A stretch of 64,000 nucleotides of DNA from JBCCGG01 sp039029395 (GCA_039029395.1 JBCCGG010000001.1:372001-436000); one strand, 5' to 3'. Counted from the first letter of the stretch, positions 42,176-52,464 are shown. The notes: generated from the letters alone by a model not told the origin. Program-made: numbers and translations.

Positions 42176-42932
42176 TCGTCTCTCTGGTGTCCTTGGCCAA
42201 TTCGGCGGTCAAGAAAGCGTCGTCGTGGGGCAGGGCCATTTGAAACTGTGAGGTGACGTCGATCTCGAGCTGGGCCTGGCGCGTTGAAAAGCGCGTCACG
42301 TGGCCGCCGGCCTGCCGGTCGTCGCTCAAGAAGTGCAAGTGATAGCCTGGCACGTTGAGGCCCTGGGCGTAGTCCGGAAAGCGGAATCCCACCAGAGTGC
42401 CGTCGATATCCTCGTAGTCGTAGACCGGCTGGTGGGCGACCACCTCGATCAACGGCGGGTAGGGCTTTTCCTGGCGCGGCACCGAGCGCACCCGGATGGC
42501 CTCGAAATGGCCCCGGCACTTGATCGCATAGAACACGTTCTTGCTGGGCACGGCGCGGTCGAGCGCGCCGGAAAGTCCAGCGATATCCATCTCTTCGGTG
42601 ATCGGAATTTCGATTGTTGGGTCGAAAAAGATCATCACCGCGAAGGGCGTTGTCATATTGGGCGCGACCGGATGAACCCGACCGTCCGAGGTGGTTTGGA
42701 AGAAGGCGCCGTCGAGCGCCGTCATCTCGCCGTCCAAGGCATCGAAGGTGCCAAGACCGAAATCGCCGTGACGAGCCAGCTCGGCAAAGGAGGTCTGGCC
42801 GTCGTAGACACCCTCCAGAATCGCATTGATGGTCGAGGCCTGAAACACCGCGTGAGCGGCATCGTGCTTGAAAAGGTCGCCGGACGCCAGGTGGGCGTGG
42901 AATGCCCTAATGAAGGTGTCATCCAGGGACAT
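42156..42932 (-). CDS. budA: Acetolactate decarboxylase
   Basis: A 258-aa protein. Zinc ligands H198, H200 and H211 (YHLHFLSDDRQAGGHV) give the H-x-H-x10-H pattern of the family, and EGVYDGQTSFAELARHGDFGLGTFDALDGE is the conserved N-terminal region. It decarboxylates alpha-acetolactate to acetoin. No acetolactate synthase or butanediol dehydrogenase gene adjoins, so it may act as an overflow valve for branched-chain amino acid synthesis (inference). ATG 42932 has GGAG 9 nt upstream; the GTG at 42947 has no site. Confidence 0.9.
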   Translation of the reverse strand: MSLDDTFIRAFHAHLASGDLFKHDAAHAVFQASTINAILEGVYDGQTSFAELARHGDFGLGTFDALDGEMTALDGAFFQTTSDGRVHPVAPNMTTPFAVMIFFDPTIEIPITEEMDIAGLSGALDRAVPSKNVFYAIKCRGHFEAIRVRSVPRQEKPYPPLIEVVAHQPVYDYEDIDGTLVGFRFPDYAQGLNVPGYHLHFLSDDRQAGGHVTRFSTRQAQLEIDVTSQFQMALPHDDAFLTAELAKDTRETIKKAEG

Positions 42933-42990
42933 TGGGCCGGTCTCCACGAAAGAGGGGCGGCAAGTCTAGCGGGTCTCGCCGGTCGGCCGC

Positions 42991-43023
42991 CAAAGAAAAA
43001 GGGCCGCGCATAGGCGCGACCCT
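42991..43023 (-). terminator. Rho-independent terminator of groESL
   Basis: On the minus strand AGGGTCGCGC-CTAT-GCGCGGCCCT (10-bp stem, one G-T pair; 43000-43023) is followed by TTTTTCTTT (42999-42991). It lies 30 bp past the groEL stop. Confidence 0.85.
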
Positions 43024-43053
43024 TTCTCGTCTCGAAGCTTGGATCGGCTTGGC

Positions 43054-44707
<1,654 letters not shown>

Positions 44708-44747
44708 AGTCCTTGGTCTCCCTTGGAGTTCCGGTGAGGCGCCTGGT

Positions 44748-45068
44748 TCAGGCGGCCTTCTTTGATTTCTTCGCGGACCCGCCCTCGAGCACGCCCATGA
44801 TGTCGGATTCCTTCATGATCAGAAGGTCCTCGCCGTCGAGCTTGACCTCGGTGCCCGACCACTTGCCGAACAGCACCCGGTCGCCGGCCTTGACGTCGAG
44901 CGGGCTGATCTCGCCCTGCTCGTTGCGCGCGCCGGGGCCAACCGCGACAACCTCGCCCTGGCTCGGCTTTTCCTTGGCCGAATCAGGGATAATGATCCCG
45001 CCAGCAGTCCGCTCCTCTTCGTTGAGGCGCTTGACCACCACGCGGTCGTGTAAGGGCCGAAACTTCAT
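44748..45068 (-). CDS. groES: Co-chaperonin GroES
   Basis: A 106-aa co-chaperonin. KFRPLHDRVVVKRLNEEERT, the mobile loop TAGGIIIPDSAKEKPSQGEVVAVG, and YVLFGKWSGTE-like VLFGKWSGTEVKLDGEDLLI match GroES. A short Lys/Ala tail (KKSKKAA) extends beyond the usual 95-97 residues. It caps the GroEL ring. GGGAG lies 9-13 nt upstream of the ATG, and CIRCE lies further upstream. Confidence 0.95.
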   Translation of the reverse strand: MKFRPLHDRVVVKRLNEEERTAGGIIIPDSAKEKPSQGEVVAVGPGARNEQGEISPLDVKAGDRVLFGKWSGTEVKLDGEDLLIMKESDIMGVLEGGSAKKSKKAA

Positions 45069-45131
45069 CTGTGAGACTCCCGTGTGTTAACTCATTGAAT
45101 TCATGTAGATTTTCACCTCGGCTTGGATTTA

Positions 45132-45158
45132 TTAGCACTCCCGCCCGGCGAGTGCCAG
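45132..45158 (-). promoter_or_regulatory. CIRCE element (HrcA operator) of groESL
   Basis: TTAGCACTC-N9-GAGTGCCAG (45132-45140, 45150-45158) matches the CIRCE consensus TTAGCACTC-N9-GAGTGCTAA with two changes in one arm. It lies 64-90 bp upstream of the groES ATG. HrcA is expected to repress here at normal temperature. No hrcA gene is in the window. Confidence 0.88.
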
Positions 45159-45159
45159 T

Positions 45160-45188
45160 GGTTTAGTGCCTTGTGTCGGATCTGTCAA
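45160..45188 (-). promoter_or_regulatory. Likely groESL promoter upstream of CIRCE
   Basis: On the minus strand TTGACA (45188-45183) is a perfect -35 box. A weak -10, TAAACC, lies 17 bp on at 45165-45160, directly before CIRCE. The transcript would begin inside or beside the operator, which suits HrcA repression. Confidence 0.45.
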
Positions 45189-45343
45189 GCGCGGCGCCCC
45201 GAGGACCCCGTGCCAGGGTTGGCAGCAGACTCAGTGGCCGGCTGCTAAGATATTGATTTGAAACAATTTTTTATTGCGCTCCTAGACAAAGGCGCGCAGA
45301 CTTGACGGCATCGAGAACAACGGCGGACGCAACCGCGAGGACC

Positions 45344-45607
45344 ATGACGGCACTCGAACGACAGCTCGACAATCACCGGCTGACCACGGCCGAAATTCTT
45401 TACCACATGCCCGATCACCCGGCCTTGCTGCAAAGCTACCTGTGGCAGGATTACGATCGGGCGCCCCACTTTCCGGCGCTTCATCGCTTCCTGGACTATT
45501 GGGAGCAAAACCTGGAAGGCCGGCTGCACTCGGTCCAAGTCGCCAACGTGCCTCTGCTGCGGGTACCGACCTGGCGCATGGCAAAGGCCTGCTTGACCCT
45601 CCACTAG
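45344..45607 (+). CDS. usg: Usg family protein
   Basis: An 87-aa protein matching the small alphaproteobacterial Usg family: LTTAEILYHMPDHPALLQSYLWQDYD and FPALHRFLDYWEQNLEGRLHSVQVA are diagnostic. Usg was first noted near tryptophan genes; its function is unknown. ATG 45344 has GAGG immediately upstream; a TTG at 45302 would add 14 residues. It is divergent from groESL and on the same strand as ctaA. Confidence 0.85.
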   Translation: MTALERQLDNHRLTTAEILYHMPDHPALLQSYLWQDYDRAPHFPALHRFLDYWEQNLEGRLHSVQVANVPLLRVPTWRMAKACLTLH

Positions 45608-45681
45608 GGTCTAGGGTCGCTGGACGGGGCGGGGCCAAGCCCTTAAGACTACGCTCGCCTTGATGCGCGCGGAGCGGCCCC

Positions 45682-46707
45682 TTGACCAGCCTAGCTGAAC
45701 ATTCAATTCCAACGAGCGAAATCCGGCCCGACCGGGCGATCGGCCTGTGGCTCTTGGCCTGCGCCGGGATGGTCTTCGTCATGGCGCTGCTGGGCGCCGT
45801 CACCCGGCTCAGCGAGTCGGGACTCTCGATCATGGAGTGGGCGCCGGTCAGCGGCGCCCTGCCACCGCTCGGCGAGGCGGAATGGCAGCGTCTCTTCGCG
45901 CTCTACAAGGAGATCCCGGAGTACCAGGAACGACCCGGCGGCATGACTCTGGCCGAGTTCAAGGCGATCTTCTGGTGGGAGTACATCCATCGTTTGTGGG
46001 GCCGCCTGATCGGCTTGGTCTTCGCCGTGCCGTTCCTCTGGTTCCTGCTCAGCGGACGTATCGTTTGGCGCCGTGCCTGGCCATACATCGGCGTCTTCGC
46101 GCTCGGCGGTCTTCAGGGCGCCATGGGCTGGTTCATGGTGGCCAGCGGCTTTGCCGACCGCACCGACGTCAGTCAGTACCGTTTAGTCGCCCACCTATCG
46201 CTTGCGCTCGCAATCTATGGCTGGCTTCTGTGGCTCGCCTGGCAGGCGCTCGGGCCCCGGGCGCCGGGGCGCGGCCTGTCGCCGGCCTTGGTCGCCTTCA
46301 CGACGCTCGCCGTGGTGACGATCCTTTCGGGCGGGTTCGTGGCCGGGCTCAACGGCGGCTTCGTCTACAACACCTTTCCCCTGATGGGCGGTCAGCTGGT
46401 GCCGAGCGACTATGGCTTTCTAGAGCCCTGGATCGCCAACCACCTGGAGAACCCGGCGACCGCCCAGTTCAATCACCGGGTCCTGGCGGTGACCACGGTC
46501 TTCGCCGCGCTGGGGCTCTGGCTCAAGGCCGGGCGCGCCCTGGCGCCTGTCGCGGTCATGGCGCTGATCCAGCTTGGACTTGGTATCGCGACCCTGCTCT
46601 TGGTGGTGCCGATCTGGCTCGGCGCGGCCCACCAGGCCGGCGCGCTGATTCTCTTCACCCTGGCGCTCCGGGCGCTTTATCTGGCACCGGGCCGGGCCGA
46701 TGTCTGA
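45682..46707 (+). CDS. ctaA: Heme A synthase (COX15/CtaA type)
   Basis: A 341-aa protein with eight membrane helices in two four-helix halves. Characteristic segments are LLGAVTRLSESGLSIMEWAPV, FWWEYIHRLWGRLIGLVF with conserved His, VAHLSLALAIY, and the C-terminal AQFNHRVLAVTTV and AAHQAGALILF with paired His for heme. It oxidises heme O to heme A for cytochrome aa3 oxidase. The start is TTG 45682, preceded by GGAG; no better start was seen. It overlaps the CobW gene by 8 bp. Confidence 0.92.
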   Translation: MTSLAEHSIPTSEIRPDRAIGLWLLACAGMVFVMALLGAVTRLSESGLSIMEWAPVSGALPPLGEAEWQRLFALYKEIPEYQERPGGMTLAEFKAIFWWEYIHRLWGRLIGLVFAVPFLWFLLSGRIVWRRAWPYIGVFALGGLQGAMGWFMVASGFADRTDVSQYRLVAHLSLALAIYGWLLWLAWQALGPRAPGRGLSPALVAFTTLAVVTILSGGFVAGLNGGFVYNTFPLMGGQLVPSDYGFLEPWIANHLENPATAQFNHRVLAVTTVFAALGLWLKAGRALAPVAVMALIQLGLGIATLLLVVPIWLGAAHQAGALILFTLALRALYLAPGRADV

Positions 46708-47752
46708 AGATCTCGCGATCCCGGAGGAACCGCTGCCGGTCTCGGTGCTGACCGGCTTTCTGGGCTCCGGCAAGACCACCGTGCTGCGCCATCTGCTGGC
46801 CTGCCCAGGGATGGATGAGACCGCGGTGGTGATCAACGAGTTCGGCGAGATCGGTCTGGACCACCTGCTGGTGGAGAGCGCCAAGGAGGATATGGTGCTG
46901 CTCAACAGCGGCTGCCTGTGCTGCTCGGTGCGCGGCGATCTGGTCGATACCTTGCGCCGGCTCTTCACCAAGCGGGTGCGCCGCGAGATCCCGCCATTCG
47001 CCCGTCTTCTGGTCGAGACCACCGGATTAGCCGACCCGGCGCCGATCCTCCACACCCTGATGAACGACCCGCTGTTGGTCACCCACTTCCGGCTCGACGG
47101 GGTGATCGCGACGGTCGACGGGGTGGTCGGCGGCGCCACCTTGGACCAGCACGCCGAAGCCCTGAAGCAGGCCGCGGTCGCCGATAGGGTCCTGATCACC
47201 AAGGGCGACATTGCCCCGCCAGAGGCGATCGAGGATCTGGAAGCCCGCCTGCGGCAGCTCAACCCAGCAGCGCCGATCCTGGCGATCCGCGACGGCCGGG
47301 TGAAGCCGGGCCAGCTGTTCAATGCCGGCCTATACGACCCGGAGACGAAGACCTTGGAGGTACGACGCTGGCTCAAGGCCGAGGCCTACGGCGAGGCGCA
47401 CCACCATGGCCACAGCCACGACGTCAATCGCCACGACGACCGCATCCGGGCCTTTTGCCTGACCGCCGAGCAACCGCTCGACTGGGACCGTTTCAACGCC
47501 TGGGTCGAGATGCTGACCACGATCCACGGAGAGAACATTCTGCGCCTAAAGGGCCTGCTCGACATCGCACAAATCGAACGGCCGGTCGCGATCCACGGTG
47601 TGCAGCACGTTTTTCACCCGCCGCTGCTGCTCGAGGCCTGGCCCGACGAGGACCGCCGCTCGCGCCTGGTGATCATCGCAAGGGACCTGAACCGCGAGAC
47701 GGTCGAGCGGTCGTTCCAGGAGTTCAATAGGGACGGCTCGGTGATCAGCTAG
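46700..47752 (+). CDS. CobW/COG0523 GTP-binding metallochaperone-like protein
   Basis: A 350-aa G3E GTPase. Walker A is GFLGSGKTT (19-27), the metal-binding CxCC motif is GCLCC (C72, C74, C75), and EVETTG-like VETTGLADP follows. The usual NKxD is TKGD here. A His-rich loop HHHGHSHDVNRHDD (about 234-247) precedes the C-terminal CobW_C domain. Family members insert or sense Zn, Co or other metals. The 8-bp overlap with ctaA suggests a link with respiratory oxidase maturation (inference). Confidence 0.88.
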   Translation: MSEDLAIPEEPLPVSVLTGFLGSGKTTVLRHLLACPGMDETAVVINEFGEIGLDHLLVESAKEDMVLLNSGCLCCSVRGDLVDTLRRLFTKRVRREIPPFARLLVETTGLADPAPILHTLMNDPLLVTHFRLDGVIATVDGVVGGATLDQHAEALKQAAVADRVLITKGDIAPPEAIEDLEARLRQLNPAAPILAIRDGRVKPGQLFNAGLYDPETKTLEVRRWLKAEAYGEAHHHGHSHDVNRHDDRIRAFCLTAEQPLDWDRFNAWVEMLTTIHGENILRLKGLLDIAQIERPVAIHGVQHVFHPPLLLEAWPDEDRRSRLVIIARDLNRETVERSFQEFNRDGSVIS

Positions 47753-48159
47753 CGCGTCACGTGGACCGGGCAGCCGGCGTGACGGACGACGAAGGCGGCC
47801 GTCGATCCGATGAAGTAGTCTTGCAGACCGGGCCTATGGGAGGCGACGACGATGCAGTCGGTGCCGTGCTCTTGGGCGTAGTCGACGATGCTGCGCCCCG
47901 GATGGCCCATGATCATCTCGACTTTGGCCTCTAGGCCGGACGCCGATGCGATCGACTCCAACTCCTTCATGGCCAGATCACGGGACTCTGCCACGACCTC
48001 CTTGGGAATCTGCGCGGCGACGAACCCAGGCATGGATTCAAGCACGTGCAGCAGCGTCACGCCACCGTCCGGGTCGAGCAAGGACCTGGCCACCGCGATG
48101 GCGCCATTGCCAGGCTCTTCGTGGCCCAAAGCAATCGGAACGAGAATGTTCTTGTACAT
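47749..48159 (-). CDS. Universal stress protein (UspA family)
   Basis: A 136-aa protein with the UspA pattern: MYKNILVPIAL start, VTLLHVLESMP, and C-terminal DCIVVASHRPGLQDYFIGSTAAFVVRHAGCPVHV. The ATP-binding Gx2Gx9GS/T motif reads GLQDYFIGSTA and is only partly kept, so ATP binding is uncertain. ATG 48159 gives the standard start. It overlaps the convergent CobW gene by 4 bp. Confidence 0.88.
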   Translation of the reverse strand: MYKNILVPIALGHEEPGNGAIAVARSLLDPDGGVTLLHVLESMPGFVAAQIPKEVVAESRDLAMKELESIASASGLEAKVEMIMGHPGRSIVDYAQEHGTDCIVVASHRPGLQDYFIGSTAAFVVRHAGCPVHVTR

Positions 48160-48337
48160 CGTGTCACCCCTCACCAAAGATGACCCAGTCTTGGTCAGAG
48201 GCGAACCGGGCGCATTGACTCAAATCAAACCTTCAGCGGTCGGCCCACACGCCGCGCGCCGGACTTTTTCTGTTTACAGCGCCAAGCAATCGGCGCCATC
48301 CTCGGCGCTGAAACCGCCGCTATCAGGAGCTCCGGTC

Positions 48338-49198
48338 ATGAACGCAGATATGCCCCGCGCCATCACCCCGGACGAGATCGCGACCTATCACCGAGACGGT
48401 GTCGTCTTGTTGCCGAGCATGTTCGATGGCGATTGGATCGATCTTCTGAACGAGGGCTTGCTTGCCAACTGCGACGACCCCACGGACCGCTCGCGGGTGT
48501 GGGACCGGGATGCCGACGGGCGCACCATGTTCTACGACAGCCAGGCCTGGCAGCGCATTGCCCACTACCGACGCTTCGTCTTCGGCTCGCCCGCAGCCCA
48601 AATCGCCGGCTGCTTGATGGGCTCTGAGCGCATCAACTTCTATTTCGATGCGGTCTTCGTGCGCTCGCCCGGCAGCCAGTTCGCCACGCCCTGGCACCAG
48701 GACGAGCCCTATTGGTCGGTCGAGGGCTACGACACCTGCACCATTTGGATGCCCCTGGTGCCGGTCAAGCGGGAGAACGCCTTGGCCTATGTGCCGGGCT
48801 CGCACCGCCTGGACTCGGTGTTCTATCAGTACAACTTCGGCAATTTGAACCCGGACGGCAAATCCGGCATCGACCAGGTGGACTTCTCCAACGTTGCAAA
48901 TGTGGACTTTCCCGACATCAACGCCGACCCGGAGCGCTTCGGGGTGGTGAGCTGGGACATGGCGCCGGGCGACTGCGTGGCCTTCAACAGCCGAATCATG
49001 CACGGCGGCTCGGGCAAGCTGGCAGAGGACTGCGAGCTGCGGGTCTTCACGACGAAGTGGCTCGGCGACGACGTGCGCATCAAGTTCCGCGACTGCGGCA
49101 TGGACCCGGATCACAGCGCGGTCATGACCGCCCAGGGCCTCAAGCCCGGCGACCGTCCGGGCACCGACCTCTACCCCCAGGTCTGGCAACGCGTTTAG
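48338..49198 (+). CDS. Phytanoyl-CoA dioxygenase family protein
   Basis: A 286-aa Fe(II)/2-oxoglutarate-type dioxygenase. The facial triad is H120 and D122 (WHQDEPYW) and H222 (RIMHGGSG). YVPGSHRLDS lies in between as usual. Family members hydroxylate lipids, natural products, compatible solutes or phosphonates; the substrate is not clear. ATG 48338 has AGGAG upstream. It is not related by sequence to the TauD-type dioxygenase at 1134. Confidence 0.87.
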   Translation: MNADMPRAITPDEIATYHRDGVVLLPSMFDGDWIDLLNEGLLANCDDPTDRSRVWDRDADGRTMFYDSQAWQRIAHYRRFVFGSPAAQIAGCLMGSERINFYFDAVFVRSPGSQFATPWHQDEPYWSVEGYDTCTIWMPLVPVKRENALAYVPGSHRLDSVFYQYNFGNLNPDGKSGIDQVDFSNVANVDFPDINADPERFGVVSWDMAPGDCVAFNSRIMHGGSGKLAEDCELRVFTTKWLGDDVRIKFRDCGMDPDHSAVMTAQGLKPGDRPGTDLYPQVWQRV

Positions 49199-49246
49199 CC
49201 CACGCCTCGGCTGCAGTGGGGCAGGTCAGGGTCGAGCGCAGCCCGC

Positions 49247-49465
49247 TCACTGCTGACGCCGGCCGCCCCGGCCGACGGCGCCGAACAGCATCACGGCTAG
49301 AAAGACCGCGAGCACGGGAAAGAGCACGGCATCGATCTCCGCGACCCAAGTCGCCAGGCCGATCGCTGGCAGCAGCCAGACCAGGAGCGGCGTGAAGCAG
49401 CAAACCGCCGTGATCAGCGCGCCAATGGCGCCAACCAAAAAGACCTTGGGCCTATTGAGAGCCAT
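49247..49465 (-). CDS. MerF/MerT-like small membrane protein
   Basis: A 72-aa protein with two transmembrane helices. AVCCFTPLLVWLLPAIGL carries the vicinal Cys pair (CCFTP) of the MerF/MerT mercury-transport family in the first helix; the second helix is LFPVLAVFLAVMLFGAV. MerF needs a second Cys pair near the C-terminus for Hg transfer; it is absent here. No merA, merR or merP is nearby. It is coupled to the YbjQ gene (2-bp gap). Confidence 0.78.
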   Translation of the reverse strand: MALNRPKVFLVGAIGALITAVCCFTPLLVWLLPAIGLATWVAEIDAVLFPVLAVFLAVMLFGAVGRGGRRQQ

Positions 49466-49467
49466 CC

Positions 49468-49782
49468 CTAGCCCAGGCGCACGGCGGTGCCGGTCGCGCT
49501 CACCATGAGCATGGAGTCGCCGATTGCGTGGTAGTCGAGGTCGACCGCGACAACCGCGTCGGCGCCGCGCTCCTGGGCCTCCTCGAGCATGTCTTCGATG
49601 GCGTGCTCCTTGGCGCCGCGCAGGGCCTTCTCATAGCCGCCGGCGCGCCCGCCGATCACGTCGGTCACCTTGGCGAAGAAGTCCCGGAACATGTTGGCGC
49701 CGACGATGGCGTCGCCGCCGACGATGCCGATATGTTCGACGATCCGGTGGCCTTGGATGGTCTCGGTCGTGACGACGATCAT
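49468..49782 (-). CDS. YbjQ/UPF0145 family protein
   Basis: A 104-aa protein of the YbjQ family (pentameric heavy-metal-binding-domain fold). It has the N-terminal TTETIQGHRIVEHIGIVGGDA, GGRAGGYEKALRGAKEHAI and VDLDYHAIGDSMLMVSATGTAV. The function is unknown; family annotation as metal-binding rests on structure. It is transcribed with the downstream MerF-like gene. Confidence 0.9.
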   Translation of the reverse strand: MIVVTTETIQGHRIVEHIGIVGGDAIVGANMFRDFFAKVTDVIGGRAGGYEKALRGAKEHAIEDMLEEAQERGADAVVAVDLDYHAIGDSMLMVSATGTAVRLG

Positions 49783-49889
49783 GAAGGGGTGCTCCTGGCT
49801 GGCTACGACGCTTTCTATGGGCCAAGCTTACACCGCTTGTGCCGCTGCCTGAAAGCTGCTAGCCGGGTCGGGCAACTGCGGGGCGGCGC

Positions 49890-51170
49890 ATGGTGGCCGA
49901 GGCACAGAGCGACGCGGCGCCGGGCGCCGGCAAGAAGGGCATCATCGCCTGGTGCATCTTCGATTGGGCCAACTCGGCCTTTCCCACAGTGGTCATCACC
50001 TTCGTGTTCTCGAACTACTACACCGCGGCGCTTGCCAGCTCGCCCGAGCAGGCGACCCAGGACTGGGGCCTGGCGATCTCGATCTCCGGCATCGCGGTCG
50101 CGATCCTGGCGCCGATTGTCGGCGCCGTGGCCGATCTGGGCGGCCGTCGCAAGCCTTGGCTGGCGATCTTCAGCCTGCTCTGCATCGCGGCCGGCCTCGG
50201 GCTTTGGACGGTCGAGCCGGAGCCCAGCTTTGCGCTGCGCGCGTTGATCTTGGTCGGCATCGCCAATGCCACATTCGAGCTTGGCCAGGTGTTCTACAAC
50301 GCCATGCTGCCGGAGATCGCGCCGCGTGCCATGCTTGGGCGGATCTCCGGCTGGGCCTGGGGCAGCGGCTATGCCGGCGGGCTGGTCTGCCTCACGCTCA
50401 CTTTGGTGTTCCTGATCCTGCCGGAGAAGCCGTTGTTCGGATTGGAGATGGCGAAGGGCGAGCCGGCCCGGGCGAGCGCGGTGCTGGTCTCGCTGTGGTA
50501 TCTGGTCTTCGCCGTACCGCTCTTCCTCTTCACCCCCGACCGGCCGGGCAGCGGCATGCCCTTCGCCCGGGCGGTCGGCCAGGGCCTGATCATGCTGAAG
50601 CGCACGCTGAGCGACCTGCGCCGCCACGGCAACATAGCGCGCTATCTGCTCGCTCGCATGATCTACACCGACGGCCTCAACACACTCTTCATCTTCGGCG
50701 GGGTCTACGCCGCCGGGCGCTTCGGCATGGACACCCAAGAGGTCCTGGTCTTCGCGATCCTGCTCAACATCACCGCCGGTATTGGCGCCGCCGCCTTCGG
50801 CTGGATCGACGACTGGATCGGCGCCAAGCGCACGATCATCATCGCGGTCGCCAGCCTGACCGTCTTCGGCGGCCTGATCCTGCTCGCCCCCTCCAAGCTG
50901 TGGTTCTATGTCCTGGGCTGTGCGCTTGGCATCTTCGTCGGGCCGGCCCAGTCGGCCAGCCGCTCGCTCATGGCGCGACTGGCGCCGGAGGAGATGCGCA
51001 CCGAGATGTTCGGGCTCTACGCGCTCTCCGGCAAGGCGACGGCCTTCATAGGCCCAGCCTTGGTTGGCTGGGTGACCGTCGCGACGAACAGCCAGGAAAT
51101 CGGCATGGCGACTATCCTGGTGTTCTTCCTGGTCGGGCTGGTCCTGATGCTGCCAGTCAAGGAGACCTGA
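49890..51170 (+). CDS. MFS transporter, UMF1/Atg22-like family
   Basis: A 426-aa protein with twelve predicted helices. IIAWCIFDWANSAFPTVVITFVF at the N-terminus is the UMF1/Atg22-like signature, and LGRISGWAWGSGYAGGL and VGPAQSASRSLMARLAP are typical. Atg22 exports amino acids from the yeast vacuole; bacterial members have unknown substrates. It is divergent from YbjQ. Confidence 0.88.
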   Translation: MVAEAQSDAAPGAGKKGIIAWCIFDWANSAFPTVVITFVFSNYYTAALASSPEQATQDWGLAISISGIAVAILAPIVGAVADLGGRRKPWLAIFSLLCIAAGLGLWTVEPEPSFALRALILVGIANATFELGQVFYNAMLPEIAPRAMLGRISGWAWGSGYAGGLVCLTLTLVFLILPEKPLFGLEMAKGEPARASAVLVSLWYLVFAVPLFLFTPDRPGSGMPFARAVGQGLIMLKRTLSDLRRHGNIARYLLARMIYTDGLNTLFIFGGVYAAGRFGMDTQEVLVFAILLNITAGIGAAAFGWIDDWIGAKRTIIIAVASLTVFGGLILLAPSKLWFYVLGCALGIFVGPAQSASRSLMARLAPEEMRTEMFGLYALSGKATAFIGPALVGWVTVATNSQEIGMATILVFFLVGLVLMLPVKET

Positions 51171-51184
51171 ACGGAGCTCCTGCG

Positions 51185-51394
51185 CTAGCGCGAGCAGTAG
51201 CTGTTCGGCTCCGTTGGAGAGAGGCTCGGTTTGCGGATCTTGCCGAGCGCCCGGCCAACACCTCGGTTCAGGCTGGCAATGACGTCTCCAAAGGCTTGCG
51301 CCCGCAAGGTGCGGGCCCGGGCTATGCCTTGGGCGATGGCCTCCTGGGTGATTTCACCAGGTACCAAGGGATCACGGGGGTCTGATCGCTTCAT
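51185..51394 (-). CDS. Small basic hypothetical protein
   Basis: A 69-aa protein starting MKRSDPRDPLVPGEITQEAI, then ARARTLRAQAFGDVIASLNR and a basic C-terminal tail. It resembles short alphaproteobacterial proteins in which a RxxRAxAF helix is shared, but I cannot name a family. ATG 51394 was chosen on start context; a longer form is possible. It is divergent from the LysR gene. Confidence 0.5.
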   Translation of the reverse strand: MKRSDPRDPLVPGEITQEAIAQGIARARTLRAQAFGDVIASLNRGVGRALGKIRKPSLSPTEPNSYCSR

Positions 51395-51472
51395 GGCTGT
51401 ATCCTCCGGGCGGAACGATGGGCTGGGGATCGGCCCATTGCTTGCCGAGGAATGTATTTCATGGCATTTCAA

Positions 51473-51500
51473 TTGATAATATGGGGATTCAGACTATAAT
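51473..51500 (+). promoter_or_regulatory. Promoter of the LysR gene
   Basis: TTGATA (51473-51478) and TATAAT (51495-51500) are separated by 16 bp. It is the best consensus promoter in the window. The predicted start near 51507 gives a leader of about 28 nt. Confidence 0.6.
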
Positions 51501-51534
51501 TTTTTCCAAAATGGAATAGATAAAGGCGAAATCA

Positions 51535-52464
51535 ATGGATCGGCTAGGAGCGATGGAGCTTTTCGTGCAGGTGGCCGACAGCGGCAGCCTGTCGGCGGCG
51601 GCCCGCGTCTTGGGTATGACCCCCTCGGCCGCCAGCAAGCAGCTCGCCAAGCTGGAGGATCGTCTGGGCGTGCGCCTCTTGAACCGTACGACCCGCCGCA
51701 TCGCGCCGACCGAGGAGGGCCGGGCCTATCTCGAGCGCGCCCGGCGCCTGCTGGACGACCTGGCCGAGACCGAACAGGCGATCGCCGATCTGGGCGGCGG
51801 GGCGCGGGGCACGCTCAGGGTCGACCTGCCGAGCGCCTTCGGCCGGCTGTTCGTCACGCCCTTGATCCCGAGCTTCCTGGCGGCCAACCCAGAGGTTCGC
51901 ATCGATCTCTCCTTCAACGACCGCTTCGTCGACCTGGTGGGCGAGGGCATCGACCTGGCGGTGCGCATTGGCGAGCTGGCCGACTCGAGCTTGATCGCGC
52001 GGCGACTCTTCGCCAATCGCCGGGTGGTCTGCGCCACGCCCGGCTACTTTGCGGATCATGGCCGGCCGCGCGTGCCAGGGGATCTGGTCGGCCACAATTG
52101 CATCGTCTACACCTATCGGGCGACCCGCTACGATTGGCGCTTTCGCACGCCAAGCGGTGCCGAGGAGACGGTGCGGGTCGCCGGCAACTTCGAGGCCAAC
52201 AGCGCCGAGGCGGTCTTCGACGCCCTGCTTGCCGGCCAAGGGGTTGCCTTGCAGCCTTTGTGGCTGGTCGGCCGGGATCTCCAGTCCGGCCGCCTTGAGG
52301 AGGTCTTGAGCGGCTACCACGCGCCGGATTCCAGCGGCTACATCATCTACCCGCCAGGCCGCCACCTTTCGACCAAGGTGCGCCGCTTCATCGATCACCT
52401 GGTGGCCGGCCTGGGGCGTGAGGATCTCTGGCAAGGCGCTTTGCGAGAGGAGGAGGCGACGTGA
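51535..52464 (+). CDS. LysR family transcriptional regulator
   Basis: A 309-aa regulator with an N-terminal LysR HTH (MDRLGAMELFVQVADSGSLS, then VLGMTPSAASKQLAKLEDRL) and a periplasmic-binding-like effector domain from residue ~90. The GVALQPLWLVGRDLQSGRL region is typical of the AaeR/DsdC-distant branch that often controls a divergent gene. The closest candidates are the downstream STAS-like gene and the small gene at 51185. The effector is unknown. Confidence 0.92.
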   Translation: MDRLGAMELFVQVADSGSLSAAARVLGMTPSAASKQLAKLEDRLGVRLLNRTTRRIAPTEEGRAYLERARRLLDDLAETEQAIADLGGGARGTLRVDLPSAFGRLFVTPLIPSFLAANPEVRIDLSFNDRFVDLVGEGIDLAVRIGELADSSLIARRLFANRRVVCATPGYFADHGRPRVPGDLVGHNCIVYTYRATRYDWRFRTPSGAEETVRVAGNFEANSAEAVFDALLAGQGVALQPLWLVGRDLQSGRLEEVLSGYHAPDSSGYIIYPPGRHLSTKVRRFIDHLVAGLGREDLWQGALREEEAT

